From Gaiella sp. (GTDB lineage Bacteria > Actinomycetota > Thermoleophilia > Gaiellales > Gaiellaceae): a stretch of 64,000 bases of DNA. This document shows positions 44,983-53,125 of this stretch, one piece after another (within the stretch, counting starts at the first letter, position 1; each line of letters starts with the position of its first letter). A model generated the notes under the pieces. That model made no database searches. It was not told where the DNA came from and was given only the letters and a program-made list of their open reading frames with translations. A program made the translations under genes and the position numbers. The DNA lies in assembly GCA_027493885.1 (NCBI GenBank), contig JAOSJZ010000001.1:2102622-2166621 (forward strand), in the 5' to 3' direction.

Positions 44983-45905
44983 GGCGCCGCCTCCGTCGCT
45001 CGTTCGTCGTCGTGCTCGCCCGTGAAGACGTCCGCGAGCGAGTGCCGGGCCGGCGCCAGGCGATAGAGGAGTGCGCCCGCCTCGACGATGACGTCGCGCA
45101 GCGTGTCGTAGTCCTCGCCGGAGACGCCCTCCAGCGTCAGGCGGCGCCCGTGGAGCGCGGGCTCGAGGCCGCGGCGGCGAAGCCCGGCGACGACCGCCTC
45201 GGTGCCCTCGAGCAGCTCGACCTCGAGCGTCTCAGTCTCCTCCGTGAAGACGGAGACCGGGCCCGTGCGCAGGAGCCGTCCGGCGTCGAGCACGACGACG
45301 GCGTCGCACGCCCGCTCGACGTCGCCCATCAGGTGCGTCGAGATGACGATGCTGATCCCGAACTCACCGCCGACGCGCCGGATCAGCTCCAGCATCTCCC
45401 GCCGGCCGAGCGGGTCGAGCCCCGCCGTCGGCTCGTCGAGGAACGCGAGCACGGGATCGTGGACGAGCGCCTGGGCCAGCTTCACCCGCTGCTTCATGCC
45501 GGTGGAGTACGTCTCCATCGGCCGGTAGCGCTCCTCGAACAGGCCGACGTGTCTGAGCACGTCGGACGCTCGCAGCCGCGCGGCCGTTCGCGGTAGGCCG
45601 CTGATCCGCGCCATGTAGGCGAGGAACTCGGCCGCCGAGACGTTGCGCGGCAGGCAGTCGTGCTCGGGCGCGTACCCGACCCGCGCCCGCACCTCGGGAG
45701 AGGAGCGTGCGTCCTGCCCGAGCACCTCGGCGGTGCCGGAGTCGGGGTCGAGCAGGCCGAGGAAGAGCCTGAGCGACGTGCTCTTGCCGGCGCCGTTCGA
45801 GCCCAGGAGGCCGGTGATGCCCTCGTCGATCGCGAAGCTCACGGCGTCGAGGGCCCGGACCGAGCCGAACGTCTTCGACAGCCCCAGGGCCTGGACGAGC
45901 GCCAT
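44979..45905 (-). CDS. ABC transporter ATPase
   Basis: A 308-residue ABC-2 type ATPase. Walker A GLLGSNGAGKSTSLRLF, signature YSTGMKQRVKLAQAL, Walker B VLAFLDEPTAGLDP and switch STHLMGDVERA are complete. The C-terminal third (VEAGALLYRLAPARHSLADVF) resembles bacitracin/multidrug exporters' regulatory tail. It begins the four-gene exporter unit; ATG 45903-45905. Confidence 0.92.
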   Translation of the reverse strand: MALVQALGLSKTFGSVRALDAVSFAIDEGITGLLGSNGAGKSTSLRLFLGLLDPDSGTAEVLGQDARSSPEVRARVGYAPEHDCLPRNVSAAEFLAYMARISGLPRTAARLRASDVLRHVGLFEERYRPMETYSTGMKQRVKLAQALVHDPVLAFLDEPTAGLDPLGRREMLELIRRVGGEFGISIVISTHLMGDVERACDAVVVLDAGRLLRTGPVSVFTEETETLEVELLEGTEAVVAGLRRRGLEPALHGRRLTLEGVSGEDYDTLRDVIVEAGALLYRLAPARHSLADVFTGEHDDERATEAAP

Positions 45906-45925
45906 TCGGCGGTGACCCTAGACGA

Positions 45926-46153
45926 TCAGCCGGGCCGGTCCCGAAGGAGCTCGAGCACCTCGTCGTCCTCCGGGAAGCGGCCGACCTGCTGTTTCGAGAA
46001 CGCGAGCGTGCCGTCGACGAGCACGTCGTACTGGCTCTTCGCGCCCTCGAGCGCGACGGCCTCGTGGCCCGCTTGCTTCAACACGGCCACGAGACTCGCG
46101 GCCCGGCGGTCGTAACCGCTTCAGACGGGGCAGTAGCGGATCTCGACGCGCAC
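45926..46153 (-). CDS. SelW/Rdx-like redox protein with in-frame UGA, probable selenoprotein
   Basis: Read through TGA 46121-46123, this frame gives a 75-residue thioredoxin-like protein: VRVEIRYCPVU, then SGYDRRAASLVAVLKQAG, then QYDVLVDGTLAFSKQQVGRFP and a C-terminal helix. The order matches the SelW/SelT/Rdx family, in which an N-terminal CxxC or CxxU loop is the redox site and the (V)DG-LxFSK strand follows. Here UGA falls exactly at the second redox position (residue 11, C-P-V-U). A bacterial SECIS-like hairpin lies downstream. The gene starts ten bases after the acyl-CoA dehydrogenase. A plain nonsense mutation is the alternative; no selA, selB or tRNA-Sec is in the window. Confidence 0.75.
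46085..46120 (-). promoter_or_regulatory. Candidate bacterial SECIS element
   Basis: Starting 17 bases after the UGA, GGCCGCGA and TCGTGGCC pair as an eight-base stem (one G-U) closed by the loop GTC. About 25 bases separate UGA from the loop, whose first base is G. Known bacterial SECIS hairpins sit 16-37 bases after UGA with a G in the first loop positions, so all criteria are met. It overlaps coding sequence, as bacterial SECIS elements must. Confidence 0.6.
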
Positions 46154-46162
46154 GACTGGACG

Positions 46163-47770
46163 CTACCCGACCGAAGGGCGGTGGCGGTCGACGATCGCCG
46201 CGGTGTCGACACCGCCCGGCAGCGTCCCGTAGGCGCGTCCGCCCTCGCCGCCGAGCCTCGTCGCACAGAACGCGTCCGCGACCTCGGCGGGGGCGTACCG
46301 GACGAGGAGCGATCCCTGCAGGCAGAGCGCGAGGCGCTCGACGAGCCTGCGCGCCGCGGCCTCGTCGAGCGCGTCGAGCGCGGCGTCCAGGCCGTCGAGC
46401 GCGACGTCGAGGTGGCGGTTCCCGCCGCGCGCGCTCTCGAGCTCGCATCGGAACGCCTCGAGGCTCTCCGGCTCGCGCTCGAGCGCGCGCAGGACGTCGA
46501 GGCAGTTGACGTTCCCGGACCCCTCCCAGACCGAGTTGACCGGGCTCTCACGGTAGAGGCGCGGCAGGCTCGACTCCTCGACGTAGCCGTTGCCGCCGAG
46601 GCACTCGAGCGCCTCCGCGACGAGCGGCGGCGTCGCCTTGCAGACCCAGTACTTGCAGACTGCCGTCGCGAGGCGCCGGAAGGCGTGGTCGCTCTCGTCG
46701 AACGCGCGCGCGAGGCGAAGCGCGGTCGCGGTCGCGGCCTCGGAGTCGAGGCAGAGGTCGGCGAGCACGTTCTGCATCAGGGGCTGGTCGGCGAGGAGCC
46801 GGCCGAACGCCGCGCGATGGGCCGCGTGGTGTGTCGCCTCGGCTACGGCCCGCCGCATCAGCGCGGTCGAGCCGAGCGTGCAGTCGAGCCGGGTGTGGAC
46901 GACCATCTCGATGATCGTCGCGACGCCGCGGCCCTCGTCGCCGATGCGGTGTGCGAGGGCCTCCTCGAGCCGGATCTCGGCCGAGGCGTTCGACCGGTTG
47001 CCGAGCTTGTCCTTGAGCCGGTCGATCCGGAAGCCGTTTCGCGAGCCGTCGTCGAGCACGCGTGGCAGGAGGAAGCAGGTCAGCCCGCCGGGAGCCTGCG
47101 CGAGGACGAGGAACGCGTCGCACATCGGCGCCGAGCAGAACCACTTGTCGCCGGTGAGCAGGTACGCGTCGCCTGCCGGCTCGGCTCGCGTCTCGTTCGT
47201 CCGGAGGTCCGAGCCGCCTCGCAGCTCGGTCATCGCCATCCCGCAGAGGACGCCCGCCTTCTCCGGCGGCGCCCGGAGCCCGGGGTCGTACGCGGTCGAG
47301 ACGATGCGCGGCTCCCACTCGGCGGCGAGCTCCGGTGCCGCGCGGAGCGCGGGAACGGAGGCGAAGGTCATCGAGAGCGGACAGCCGACGCCCGCCTCGG
47401 CGTAGGCGAGGGTCATGAACAGCGCGGCGCGGGTGACGTGGCCGCGGTGTTCGCGCCACGGCAGCGCATGCAGCCCGTGCTCGACGCCGAGACCGAGCAG
47501 CTCGTGCCACGCCGGGTGGAACTCGACCTCGTCGAGCCGTTCGCCGAAGCGGTCGTGCGTCCGCAGCACGGGCGGGTGCTCGTTCGCGAGCCGCCCGAGC
47601 TCGAGCGGCTCGCCGCCGCAGAGCCGTCCGAACTCGGCGCACCGCTCCTCCGCGTGCGAGCCGCCCTCGCGACGGAGCCCCTCGACGAGCGGTCGGTTCT
47701 CGGAGAACAGGTCGTATCGCTCGAGCGGAGGCGGCTGGTTGGCCGCGCGCAGGTACGTGCTCGACGTCAT
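46163..47770 (-). CDS. Acyl-CoA dehydrogenase family protein, AidB type
   Basis: A 535-residue flavoprotein. MTELRGGSDLRTNET is the FAD-binding signature of the AidB branch, KWFCSAPMCDAFLVLA and LGNRSNASAEIRLEEA follow, and LECLGGNGYVEESSLPRLYR with PVNSVWEGSGNV is its C-terminal mark. AidB protects against alkylating agents, although dehydrogenase activity is weak and DNA binding may be its main role. Many actinobacterial homologues are called isovaleryl-CoA dehydrogenase-like. ATG at 47768-47770. The selenoprotein gene follows immediately. Confidence 0.9.
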   Translation of the reverse strand: MTSSTYLRAANQPPPLERYDLFSENRPLVEGLRREGGSHAEERCAEFGRLCGGEPLELGRLANEHPPVLRTHDRFGERLDEVEFHPAWHELLGLGVEHGLHALPWREHRGHVTRAALFMTLAYAEAGVGCPLSMTFASVPALRAAPELAAEWEPRIVSTAYDPGLRAPPEKAGVLCGMAMTELRGGSDLRTNETRAEPAGDAYLLTGDKWFCSAPMCDAFLVLAQAPGGLTCFLLPRVLDDGSRNGFRIDRLKDKLGNRSNASAEIRLEEALAHRIGDEGRGVATIIEMVVHTRLDCTLGSTALMRRAVAEATHHAAHRAAFGRLLADQPLMQNVLADLCLDSEAATATALRLARAFDESDHAFRRLATAVCKYWVCKATPPLVAEALECLGGNGYVEESSLPRLYRESPVNSVWEGSGNVNCLDVLRALEREPESLEAFRCELESARGGNRHLDVALDGLDAALDALDEAAARRLVERLALCLQGSLLVRYAPAEVADAFCATRLGGEGGRAYGTLPGGVDTAAIVDRHRPSVG

Positions 47771-47825
47771 GCGTCAAGCCTCGTGCGTCTCGCGCGCGGA
47801 CACAAGATCGAGATCGACCGTCGCA

Positions 47826-48075
47826 CTAACGTGCCGGCTCGCGGGGCCGCTCCTCGTCGTGCTCGAGCTCCTGGTAGAGCTCGCTCGGGAGCGCGGGGCT
47901 GCAGCGTCGCGGCGACGCTCCCATCCCCGGCCTCTGCGAACACGTCCCCCTTGTAGGCGTCGATGTCCTGTTCGATCAGCTCGCGCTCGAGCGGATCGCG
48001 ATCCCGGCGCGACTCGGTCTCGCGGCTGACCGTCTCTTCGCGCGACCACAGCCGGAGCCATCGTAGAACACCCAT
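47826..48075 (-). CDS. Small acidic hypothetical protein (one-base frame break)
   Basis: A strong ribosome site (GGAGGAAAGGGGG) precedes ATG 48073-48075. The protein opens MGVLRWLRLWSREETVSRE and has PLERELIEQDIDAYKGDVFAE. In the given frame it would end in arginine-rich sequence unlike the first part; removing one base from GGGG 47895-47898 gives an acidic C terminus (SELYQELEHDEERPREPAR) and an end at TAG 47826-47828, 82 residues. No function recognised. Confidence 0.6.
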
Positions 48076-48157
48076 GAGAGCCCCCTTTCCTCCAACAGCA
48101 TTGCCGTGACGGTGCGCGTGCGCATCGGGGTCTACGCGGATCTCGTCCTCGTCATGA

Positions 48158-48646
48158 TCAGATCGTCTTGAACTGCTCGAACGGCTGCCGGCAGGCGTGG
48201 CAGTAGCGCAGCGAGCGGCACGGCGTCGGGCCGAAGACGTTGTCGAGGCGCGTGTCGGGCGAGCCGCACCAGGGGCACTGGAACGCTCCGCGCTCGAGCT
48301 GGATCAGCGTCGGCGTCCCCGCGCTCCGCAGCGCAGGCGGGGCGAACCCGGCGGCGCGGAGCTTCTCGCGGCCCTCGGGGCTGATCCGGTCGGTCGACCA
48401 CGAGCCGTCGAGCACGACGCGGACGTCCGGCTCGGCACCGAGCGCGCGCACAGCGCTCTCCATCTGGACGCGCATCGTCTCGAGCGCCGGGCAGCCCATG
48501 AACGTCGGCGTGAAGTCGATCTCGACCCGCTCGCCCTCGACCCTGATCTCCTTGACGACGCCGAGATCCACGATCGAGATCACCGGAATCTCCGGGTCGG
48601 GGATCTCTGCCAGGGCGCGCCAGACGTCTTCGTGCGCAAGTGACAC
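48158..48646 (-). CDS. paaD: Phenylacetyl-CoA epoxidase subunit PaaD
   Basis: A 162-residue protein: a MIP18/DUF59 domain (ALAEIPDPEIPVISIVDLG, FTPTFMGCPALETM) linked to a C-terminal zinc ribbon (CPWCGS ... CHAC, ending QPFEQFKTI), as in PaaD, the Fe-S maturation factor of the epoxidase. GTG 48644-48646 is within the palindrome GTGACA-CGC-TGTCAC (48640-48654). It is the last of paaA-B-C-D on the minus strand and is separated from paaC by 68 bases with a hairpin. Confidence 0.93.
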   Translation of the reverse strand: MSLAHEDVWRALAEIPDPEIPVISIVDLGVVKEIRVEGERVEIDFTPTFMGCPALETMRVQMESAVRALGAEPDVRVVLDGSWSTDRISPEGREKLRAAGFAPPALRSAGTPTLIQLERGAFQCPWCGSPDTRLDNVFGPTPCRSLRYCHACRQPFEQFKTI

Positions 48647-48654
48647 GCTGTCAC
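48640..48654. promoter_or_regulatory. Palindrome over the paaD start
   Basis: GTGACA-CGC-TGTCAC, perfect six-base arms, includes the GTG start codon. It could be a regulator site or an mRNA hairpin that limits PaaD translation. No second copy was noticed. Confidence 0.35.
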
Positions 48655-48690
48655 GAGCCAGCGCAGCGCCCCCGGCCGTCGGGCCCAGCA

Positions 48691-48711
48691 CCTTCCCGCT
48701 CCGCGGGGAAG
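48691..48711. repeat. Hairpin repeat between paaC and paaD
   Basis: CCTTCCC-GCTCCGC-GGGGAAG pairs with a small bulge. It shares its core with the perfect hairpin in the leuD/leuB junction (3229-3259). Both lie in operons, so they probably do not terminate. Confidence 0.5.
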
Positions 48712-48714
48712 CGC

Positions 48715-49386
48715 TCACCACTGTGCCCCCGCCGGAGCGGACCGTCGCACCATCGTCATCTCCTCGAGGAGCTCGGCGAGCTCGGCCTCGTGCTGGTCCC
48801 GCCCGATCGGCTCGACCGCCGGCATCACCCGCTCGAGCTTTGCCTCGACGCGGCGGACGAGCTCGGGGCGCAGGTCCTCGTCGAGCACGCCGAGCGCATA
48901 GGGCCAGAGCTCCGCGAGCGCCTCGTCGAGCCGCGGCCGGCCCTCCTGGGAGGCGAGCAGCCGGTCGATCCACATCTCCGCGTGGATGCGGTGGTAGACC
49001 TCCTCACGGCCCATCTTCGCAGCGATGCCCGCGAGCTCCGGGTCGTCTGCTGCCTGTAGCGCTTCGAGGCGGATCGCGTCCGCCGTCTCGTAGAGCCAGT
49101 GGCGTGCGATCGTCCGCGCCCACTCGAGGCGGCGCAGCTCGACGAGCGGCGCCGACCGGTACTCGTCGAGCGGCCGGTCGAACGCGAGCGCGTCCGCGTC
49201 CGTGCCGAGCTCGCGCGCGGCGAGCTCGTAGAGCGCCCGCGCGTGGCCGATCTCGTTCTGCGCGATCGACGAGAACGCGACGTCCTCCTCGAGGAAGGGC
49301 GCGATCCCCGTCCACTCCGAGTTCCGCCAGCCGAGAATCAGCTCGTCGTCGGCGAGCGTGAGGATCAGATCGATCCGGCTTGTCAT
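48715..49386 (-). CDS. paaC: Phenylacetyl-CoA epoxidase subunit PaaC
   Basis: Ferritin-like structural subunit of 223 residues (LTLADDELILGWRNSEWTG opening, IAQNEIGHARALYE, YHRIHAEMWIDRLL). It lacks a full set of iron ligands, as expected for PaaC, which pairs with PaaA. ATG 49384-49386 overlaps the paaB stop. Confidence 0.94.
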   Translation of the reverse strand: MTSRIDLILTLADDELILGWRNSEWTGIAPFLEEDVAFSSIAQNEIGHARALYELAARELGTDADALAFDRPLDEYRSAPLVELRRLEWARTIARHWLYETADAIRLEALQAADDPELAGIAAKMGREEVYHRIHAEMWIDRLLASQEGRPRLDEALAELWPYALGVLDEDLRPELVRRVEAKLERVMPAVEPIGRDQHEAELAELLEEMTMVRRSAPAGAQW

Positions 49387-49688
49387 CGCCCTCCTGGCAG
49401 ATCGCGAAGCGATGTGCCCGCTCGCGCGCGCGCCTCGCGCAACCTCTCCTTGATCGAGTACCCGTCGACGCGGCGGTACTTCAGGTCGAACTCGTCGACG
49501 AACTCGTCGATCTCGCCCACCGCCTCGCGCGGGACGAGCCACAGCGCCTCCGACTCGCCGCGGCGGCCGTACTGCTCGCGGGCGTAGATCTCCGCGAAGC
49601 GCGCGTCCGGGGCGACGACCGAGCCGGCGTGCTGCATCGGCGCTCCGGCCCGCTCGCGCCGGAAGACCTCGAAGACGCGCGACGTCAC
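49383..49688 (-). CDS. paaB: Phenylacetyl-CoA epoxidase subunit PaaB
   Basis: A 101-residue subunit (VFEVFRRERAGAPMQHAGSV, then RFAEIYAREQYGRRGES and LWLVPREAVGEID), which bridges PaaAC dimers. The GTG 49686-49688 overlaps the paaA stop. The last 20 residues are an extra tail after the usual end of the family. Confidence 0.93.
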   Translation of the reverse strand: MTSRVFEVFRRERAGAPMQHAGSVVAPDARFAEIYAREQYGRRGESEALWLVPREAVGEIDEFVDEFDLKYRRVDGYSIKERLREARARAGTSLRDLPGGR

Positions 49689-50584
49689 GCCGCCTCGGCG
49701 AGCACCGTCCGCGAGACCCAGTCGACGTCCTCGCGCGAGAGCCGGCGAAAGGCGATCCGCTCCTCCGAGGCGGGCCCGTGGCCCGTCACGACCGCGCGCA
49801 GCTCGTCCCAGTCGGGCTCCGTGTACTCCCACGTGCCGTCCTCGCGGCGGCGGAGCTCGGGGTCGGGAAGCGTGAGCCCGAGCTCCCACACCTCGGGCAC
49901 GTAGCCCTCGAGAAACTGCTGCCGTGCCTCCTCGTTCGCCTGGCTCTTGATCCGCCAGTGGACCATCGGGTCGTCCTCGGCCGGGATCGGGTTGCCGTGG
50001 AACATCATGAGCGGCTTCCACCAGCGGTCGAGCGCCTCCTGGACGAGCTCGCGCTGGCCCTCGGTGCCCGTGACGAGCGTCAGCACGATGTCGCGGCCGT
50101 GGAGGATGTGGAACGACTCCTCCCAGCAGATCTTCCGCATGATCCGCGCGTAGGGGGCGTACGAGCACTTGAGCAGCGCCTTCTGCGAGATGATCGCGGC
50201 CGCGTCGACGAGCCAGGCGATCACGCCTACGTCACCCCAGCTCTTCGTCGGGTAGTGGAAGACGTTGTGGAACTTCGCGCGCCCGGCGATGAGATCGTCG
50301 AGGCACGCCTCGCGGGGCTTGCCGAGGTCCTCGACGACGCGGTAGAGCAGCTGGGCGTGGCCCGCCTCGTCCTGGATCTTCGCCGTGAGGGCGAGCTTGC
50401 GCTGCAGCGTCGGCGCGCGAAGGATCCAGTCGCGCTCGGGCAGGACGCCCATCAACTCGGAGTTCGCGTGCATCTCGACGAACTTCGTCAGACGCGCGCG
50501 GTACTCGTCGGGCATCCAGTCGCCGGCTTCCACGAGCCCGCCGGACTGCACGTTGGCGAGGAACTCCTCGGTGCGGCCGTCCAC
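49685..50584 (-). CDS. paaA: Phenylacetyl-CoA epoxidase catalytic subunit PaaA
   Basis: Diiron monooxygenase of 299 residues that epoxidises phenylacetyl-CoA. Carboxylate and His ligands are in KIQDEAGHAQLLYR and KICWEESFHILHG; FHYPTKSWGDVGVIAWLVD and MMFHGNPIPAEDDPMVHW are conserved. The GTG 50582-50584 has GAGGAGG overlapping it upstream. It starts the paaABCD operon and is divergent from a tetR gene across a 37-base gap. The reductase PaaE is not in the window. Confidence 0.95.
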   Translation of the reverse strand: MDGRTEEFLANVQSGGLVEAGDWMPDEYRARLTKFVEMHANSELMGVLPERDWILRAPTLQRKLALTAKIQDEAGHAQLLYRVVEDLGKPREACLDDLIAGRAKFHNVFHYPTKSWGDVGVIAWLVDAAAIISQKALLKCSYAPYARIMRKICWEESFHILHGRDIVLTLVTGTEGQRELVQEALDRWWKPLMMFHGNPIPAEDDPMVHWRIKSQANEEARQQFLEGYVPEVWELGLTLPDPELRRREDGTWEYTEPDWDELRAVVTGHGPASEERIAFRRLSREDVDWVSRTVLAEAA

Positions 50585-50590
50585 CTCCTC

Positions 50591-50616
50591 GATGCTACCG
50601 AACGGCCGGTAGCATC
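50591..50616. promoter_or_regulatory. Probable TetR operator controlling paaA and tetR
   Basis: GATGCTACCG-AACGGC-CGGTAGCATC, a perfect inverted repeat with ten-base arms, fills most of the 37-base gap between the paaA and tetR starts. Divergent TetR genes bind such sites and repress both directions; the inducer may be phenylacetyl-CoA. Confidence 0.75.
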
Positions 50617-50621
50617 GGCCG

Positions 50622-51200
50622 ATGGCGACCAGGCGCGAGGAGCTCGTCTCGGTCGCATCCCGGCTGTTCGCCGAGCGCGGCTACCACGGCACCTCGATGG
50701 CCGACCTCGCCGAGGCGATGGGCGTACAGAAAGGATCCCTCTACTCGCTCACCCAGTCGAAGCAGGAGCTCCTCGTCGCGATCACGCGCGAAGGCGCAGC
50801 GTCGTTCCATGCCGCGCTCGACGCAGTGCCGGACGACGCCGGGCCGCTCGAGCGGATCCGGCTCGCGCTCCGGGCGCACCTCGGCGTCGTGGCGGCGCAG
50901 GTGAGCGCCGCCACGGTCTTCACGCGCGAGTGGCGGTTCCTCGACGAGCCAGAGCGCTCGGCGTTCCGGGCCGAGCGGCGGCGGTACGAAGAGCGCTGGA
51001 GCGAGCTCCTGCGCGAGGCCGCCGAGCGCGGCGCGCTCCGCTCCGACCTCGACGCCGGGGCCGCGGTCCTGCTCGTGCTCTCGGCCGCCAACTGGGCCTA
51101 CACCTGGATCGTGCCGGGCGCGGAGACCGACGAGCTCGCCGATCGGTTCTTCTCGATCCTGCTCGACGGCGTCAGGGGGTACGCGACCCGCCCGGCGTAG
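50622..51200 (+). CDS. TetR-family regulator of the paa genes
   Basis: A 192-residue repressor. The HTH (RLFAERGYHGTSMADLAEAM, then GVQKGSLYSLTQSKQELL) is in the first 55 residues; the C-terminal ligand domain resembles PaaR/AcrR forms that bind CoA thioesters. ATG 50622 is six bases after the operator. Position alone assigns it to paaABCD. The effector is not proven. Confidence 0.85.
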   Translation: MATRREELVSVASRLFAERGYHGTSMADLAEAMGVQKGSLYSLTQSKQELLVAITREGAASFHAALDAVPDDAGPLERIRLALRAHLGVVAAQVSAATVFTREWRFLDEPERSAFRAERRRYEERWSELLREAAERGALRSDLDAGAAVLLVLSAANWAYTWIVPGAETDELADRFFSILLDGVRGYATRPA

Positions 51201-51209
51201 GGTTGCGGC

Positions 51210-52091
51210 GTGGCGTCGGTCCTGATCGTCAACCCGCGGGCGAGCAAGGTCTCGGAGGACCTGGTGGCGCGCGTCGTCTGGGAGCTTCCCGACGGCGTCG
51301 TCGTCCTCCGCACCGAGGGGCCGGGAGAGGCGACGGAGCTCGCCCACGCGCACGAGTCGTCGGCGGACGCGATCTTCGTGCTCGGCGGCGACGGGACGTA
51401 CAACGAGGTGCTGAACGGGATCGGCGGTCCGGTACCGCTCGGCTTCCTCCCCGGCGGCGGCACGAGCGTGCTCCCCCGGGCGCTCGGGCTCGGCCGCGAC
51501 CCGGTTGCCGCGGCGCGGATCGCGGCAGCGGGCGTCGAGCGGCCGATCGGGCTCGGTCGCGTCAACGGCCGGCGCTTCTCCTTCAACGCCGGCGTGGGGG
51601 TCGACGCCGAGCTCGTCCGTCGGGTCGACGCGCGGGGCCGGGACGCCGGCGGCGCGCGGCCCGGAGACGCCGCGTTCGTGGGAGAGGCGCTCCGCCTCCT
51701 CCTCGCCCACCGCGGGCGGTTCCCCGAGGCGCTCGAGATCGACGGCGTCGGGCGTGCGGCGTTCGCGCTCGTCGCAAACTGCTACCCGTACACGTACGCG
51801 GGACGGATGGCCGTCCGCGTCGCGCGCGAGGCATCGTTCGACGCGGGCCTCGACCTCGTCGCGCCGGTGTCCGTCCGCCCGGCCGGCGTTCCTCGCCTGC
51901 TGCTCGAGCTGCGGCGGGGCGCAGCGCCGCGGCCGGGCCTGACCGTGCTGCACGACCTCGACCGGATCGAGCTTCGCTGCGACCGGCCGATGCCGCTTCA
52001 GGTCGACGGAGAAGATCTCGGTGACGTCGAGCACGTCGTCTTCGAGTCGGAGCCCGAGGCGGTGATCGCGCTCGTGCCCGACGGACGCTGA
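51210..52091 (+). CDS. Diacylglycerol-kinase-like lipid kinase
   Basis: A 293-residue DAGK-catalytic-domain protein. VLIVNPRASKVSEDLVARVV, FVLGGDGTYNEVLNGI (nucleotide loop) and LGFLPGGGTSVLPRALGL are hallmark blocks; NAGVGVDAELVRRVD follows. Members phosphorylate lipids or are involved in mannosyl lipid or sphingoid metabolism; the particular lipid is not clear. GTG 51210, nine bases after tetR. Confidence 0.88.
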   Translation: MASVLIVNPRASKVSEDLVARVVWELPDGVVVLRTEGPGEATELAHAHESSADAIFVLGGDGTYNEVLNGIGGPVPLGFLPGGGTSVLPRALGLGRDPVAAARIAAAGVERPIGLGRVNGRRFSFNAGVGVDAELVRRVDARGRDAGGARPGDAAFVGEALRLLLAHRGRFPEALEIDGVGRAAFALVANCYPYTYAGRMAVRVAREASFDAGLDLVAPVSVRPAGVPRLLLELRRGAAPRPGLTVLHDLDRIELRCDRPMPLQVDGEDLGDVEHVVFESEPEAVIALVPDGR

Positions 52092-52093
52092 GC

Positions 52094-52852
52094 TCAGCCG
52101 CCGCGGCGCGCGCGGGGGCCGAAGAGGTCGCTCCAGCGCCTCCCGATCCCCCTCGCGAACTGCGTCTCGAGCATCCGGAAATGCTCGTCGAGCACTTCGT
52201 CGAGCTCGTTCTCGTCGTGGCGGCGCATCGCGGCGATCTGGCGCCGATGCACGTCGAGCGTCTGGCGATCGTACGCGACGCCGCCACGATACGCGTCCCT
52301 GATCGGCGCGAGCCCTCGTCCGACGCCGCGCATCGCCGCCTGGATCGTCTCGTTCCGGCAGCTGCGCACGAGCGCGCGGTGGAACATCGCGTCGGCGCGC
52401 ATCACGCTCGGGCGCTCGCCGAGGTGGCGTTCGAGAAGCTCGACGGTTCGCTCGAGCTCCGCGAGGTCGCCGGCGGTCGCGATCCGCATCGCCTCCTGTG
52501 CGACCGCGCGCTCGAGCACCCGGCGCGCGCGCAGCACGTCGATCGCGGCCTTCTCCTCGAGCCTGACCGCGGTGAGGATCGCGACCGCCGGTACGAGATC
52601 CGTGACGACGAAGATCCCGCCCGACTTGCCGCGCCGCACCTCGACGAGGCCCGACAGCTCGAGCACCCGTAACGCCTGCCGGAGCGTCGGCTTCGAGATC
52701 CCGAGCTGCTCGGCGAGCGCCCCCTCGTTCGGGAGGCGGTCTCCGGTGCGCAGCGCTGCGCGCTCGATCGCCTCGGTGAGGTGCTCGATGGCGGCCTCGA
52801 ACGTCCGCGTCGTGCGAACGGGCTCGACCGCGAAGGTGGCGTGACCGGCCAT
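52094..52852 (-). CDS. GntR-family regulator (FadR subfamily)
   Basis: A 252-residue regulator. N-terminal winged helix (LPNEGALAEQLGISKPTLRQ, ALRVLELSGLVEVRRGKSGG) and a C-terminal FCD all-helical domain with metal-binding residues (DAMFHRALVRSCRN, DVHRRQIAAMRRHD). Such proteins sense carboxylic acids. It is divergent from the 2-oxoacid dehydrogenase operon 310 bases away, with inverted repeats in between, and could regulate it. Confidence 0.88.
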   Translation of the reverse strand: MAGHATFAVEPVRTTRTFEAAIEHLTEAIERAALRTGDRLPNEGALAEQLGISKPTLRQALRVLELSGLVEVRRGKSGGIFVVTDLVPAVAILTAVRLEEKAAIDVLRARRVLERAVAQEAMRIATAGDLAELERTVELLERHLGERPSVMRADAMFHRALVRSCRNETIQAAMRGVGRGLAPIRDAYRGGVAYDRQTLDVHRRQIAAMRRHDENELDEVLDEHFRMLETQFARGIGRRWSDLFGPRARRGG

Positions 52853-52912
52853 GATGGACGGGAGTCTCGCAGGATCGGCAGCCGAGAGAGCCAGTCGAGG
52901 GAGTGGCGCACG

Positions 52913-53076
52913 ACGGTGTCAGACACCGTTCTCCGTCAAGAGCGAAATGCGCCGGATCTGTGCCAATCGCTCCACAGCAGGGTTCTGCCTGCAGCTCCTG
53001 GGCTTCGGGGTCGCCGGTGGGCTTGGCCGGACGTGTCCCGAAGCGACGGCTTGACAGCATCCGGTGTCTGACACCG
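52913..53076. repeat. Second pair of GGTGTC palindromes
   Basis: ACGGTGTCAGACACCGT (52913-52929, perfect eight-base arms) and CGGTGTCTGACACCG (53062-53076) bracket about 132 bases. Inside, next to the first, CCGGATCTGTGCCAATCG and CTCCACAG match, in inverse orientation, the unit beside the hom/thrC pair (13538-13565). No coding sequence is recognised between them. The copies are in a spacer between GntR and the E1 alpha gene. Confidence 0.75.
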
Positions 53077-53125
53077 TGTCCCGTCCGGGCATCGCCCGCT
53101 CGCGCGGCGGCGCGCGAGAGCACGC

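Noticed and set aside
45926..46153. Reading the TGA-containing SelW-like frame as a pseudogene
   Set aside because: The stop falls precisely on the redox position, the rest is intact and a SECIS-like hairpin follows; selenocysteine is the better reading, though not proven.
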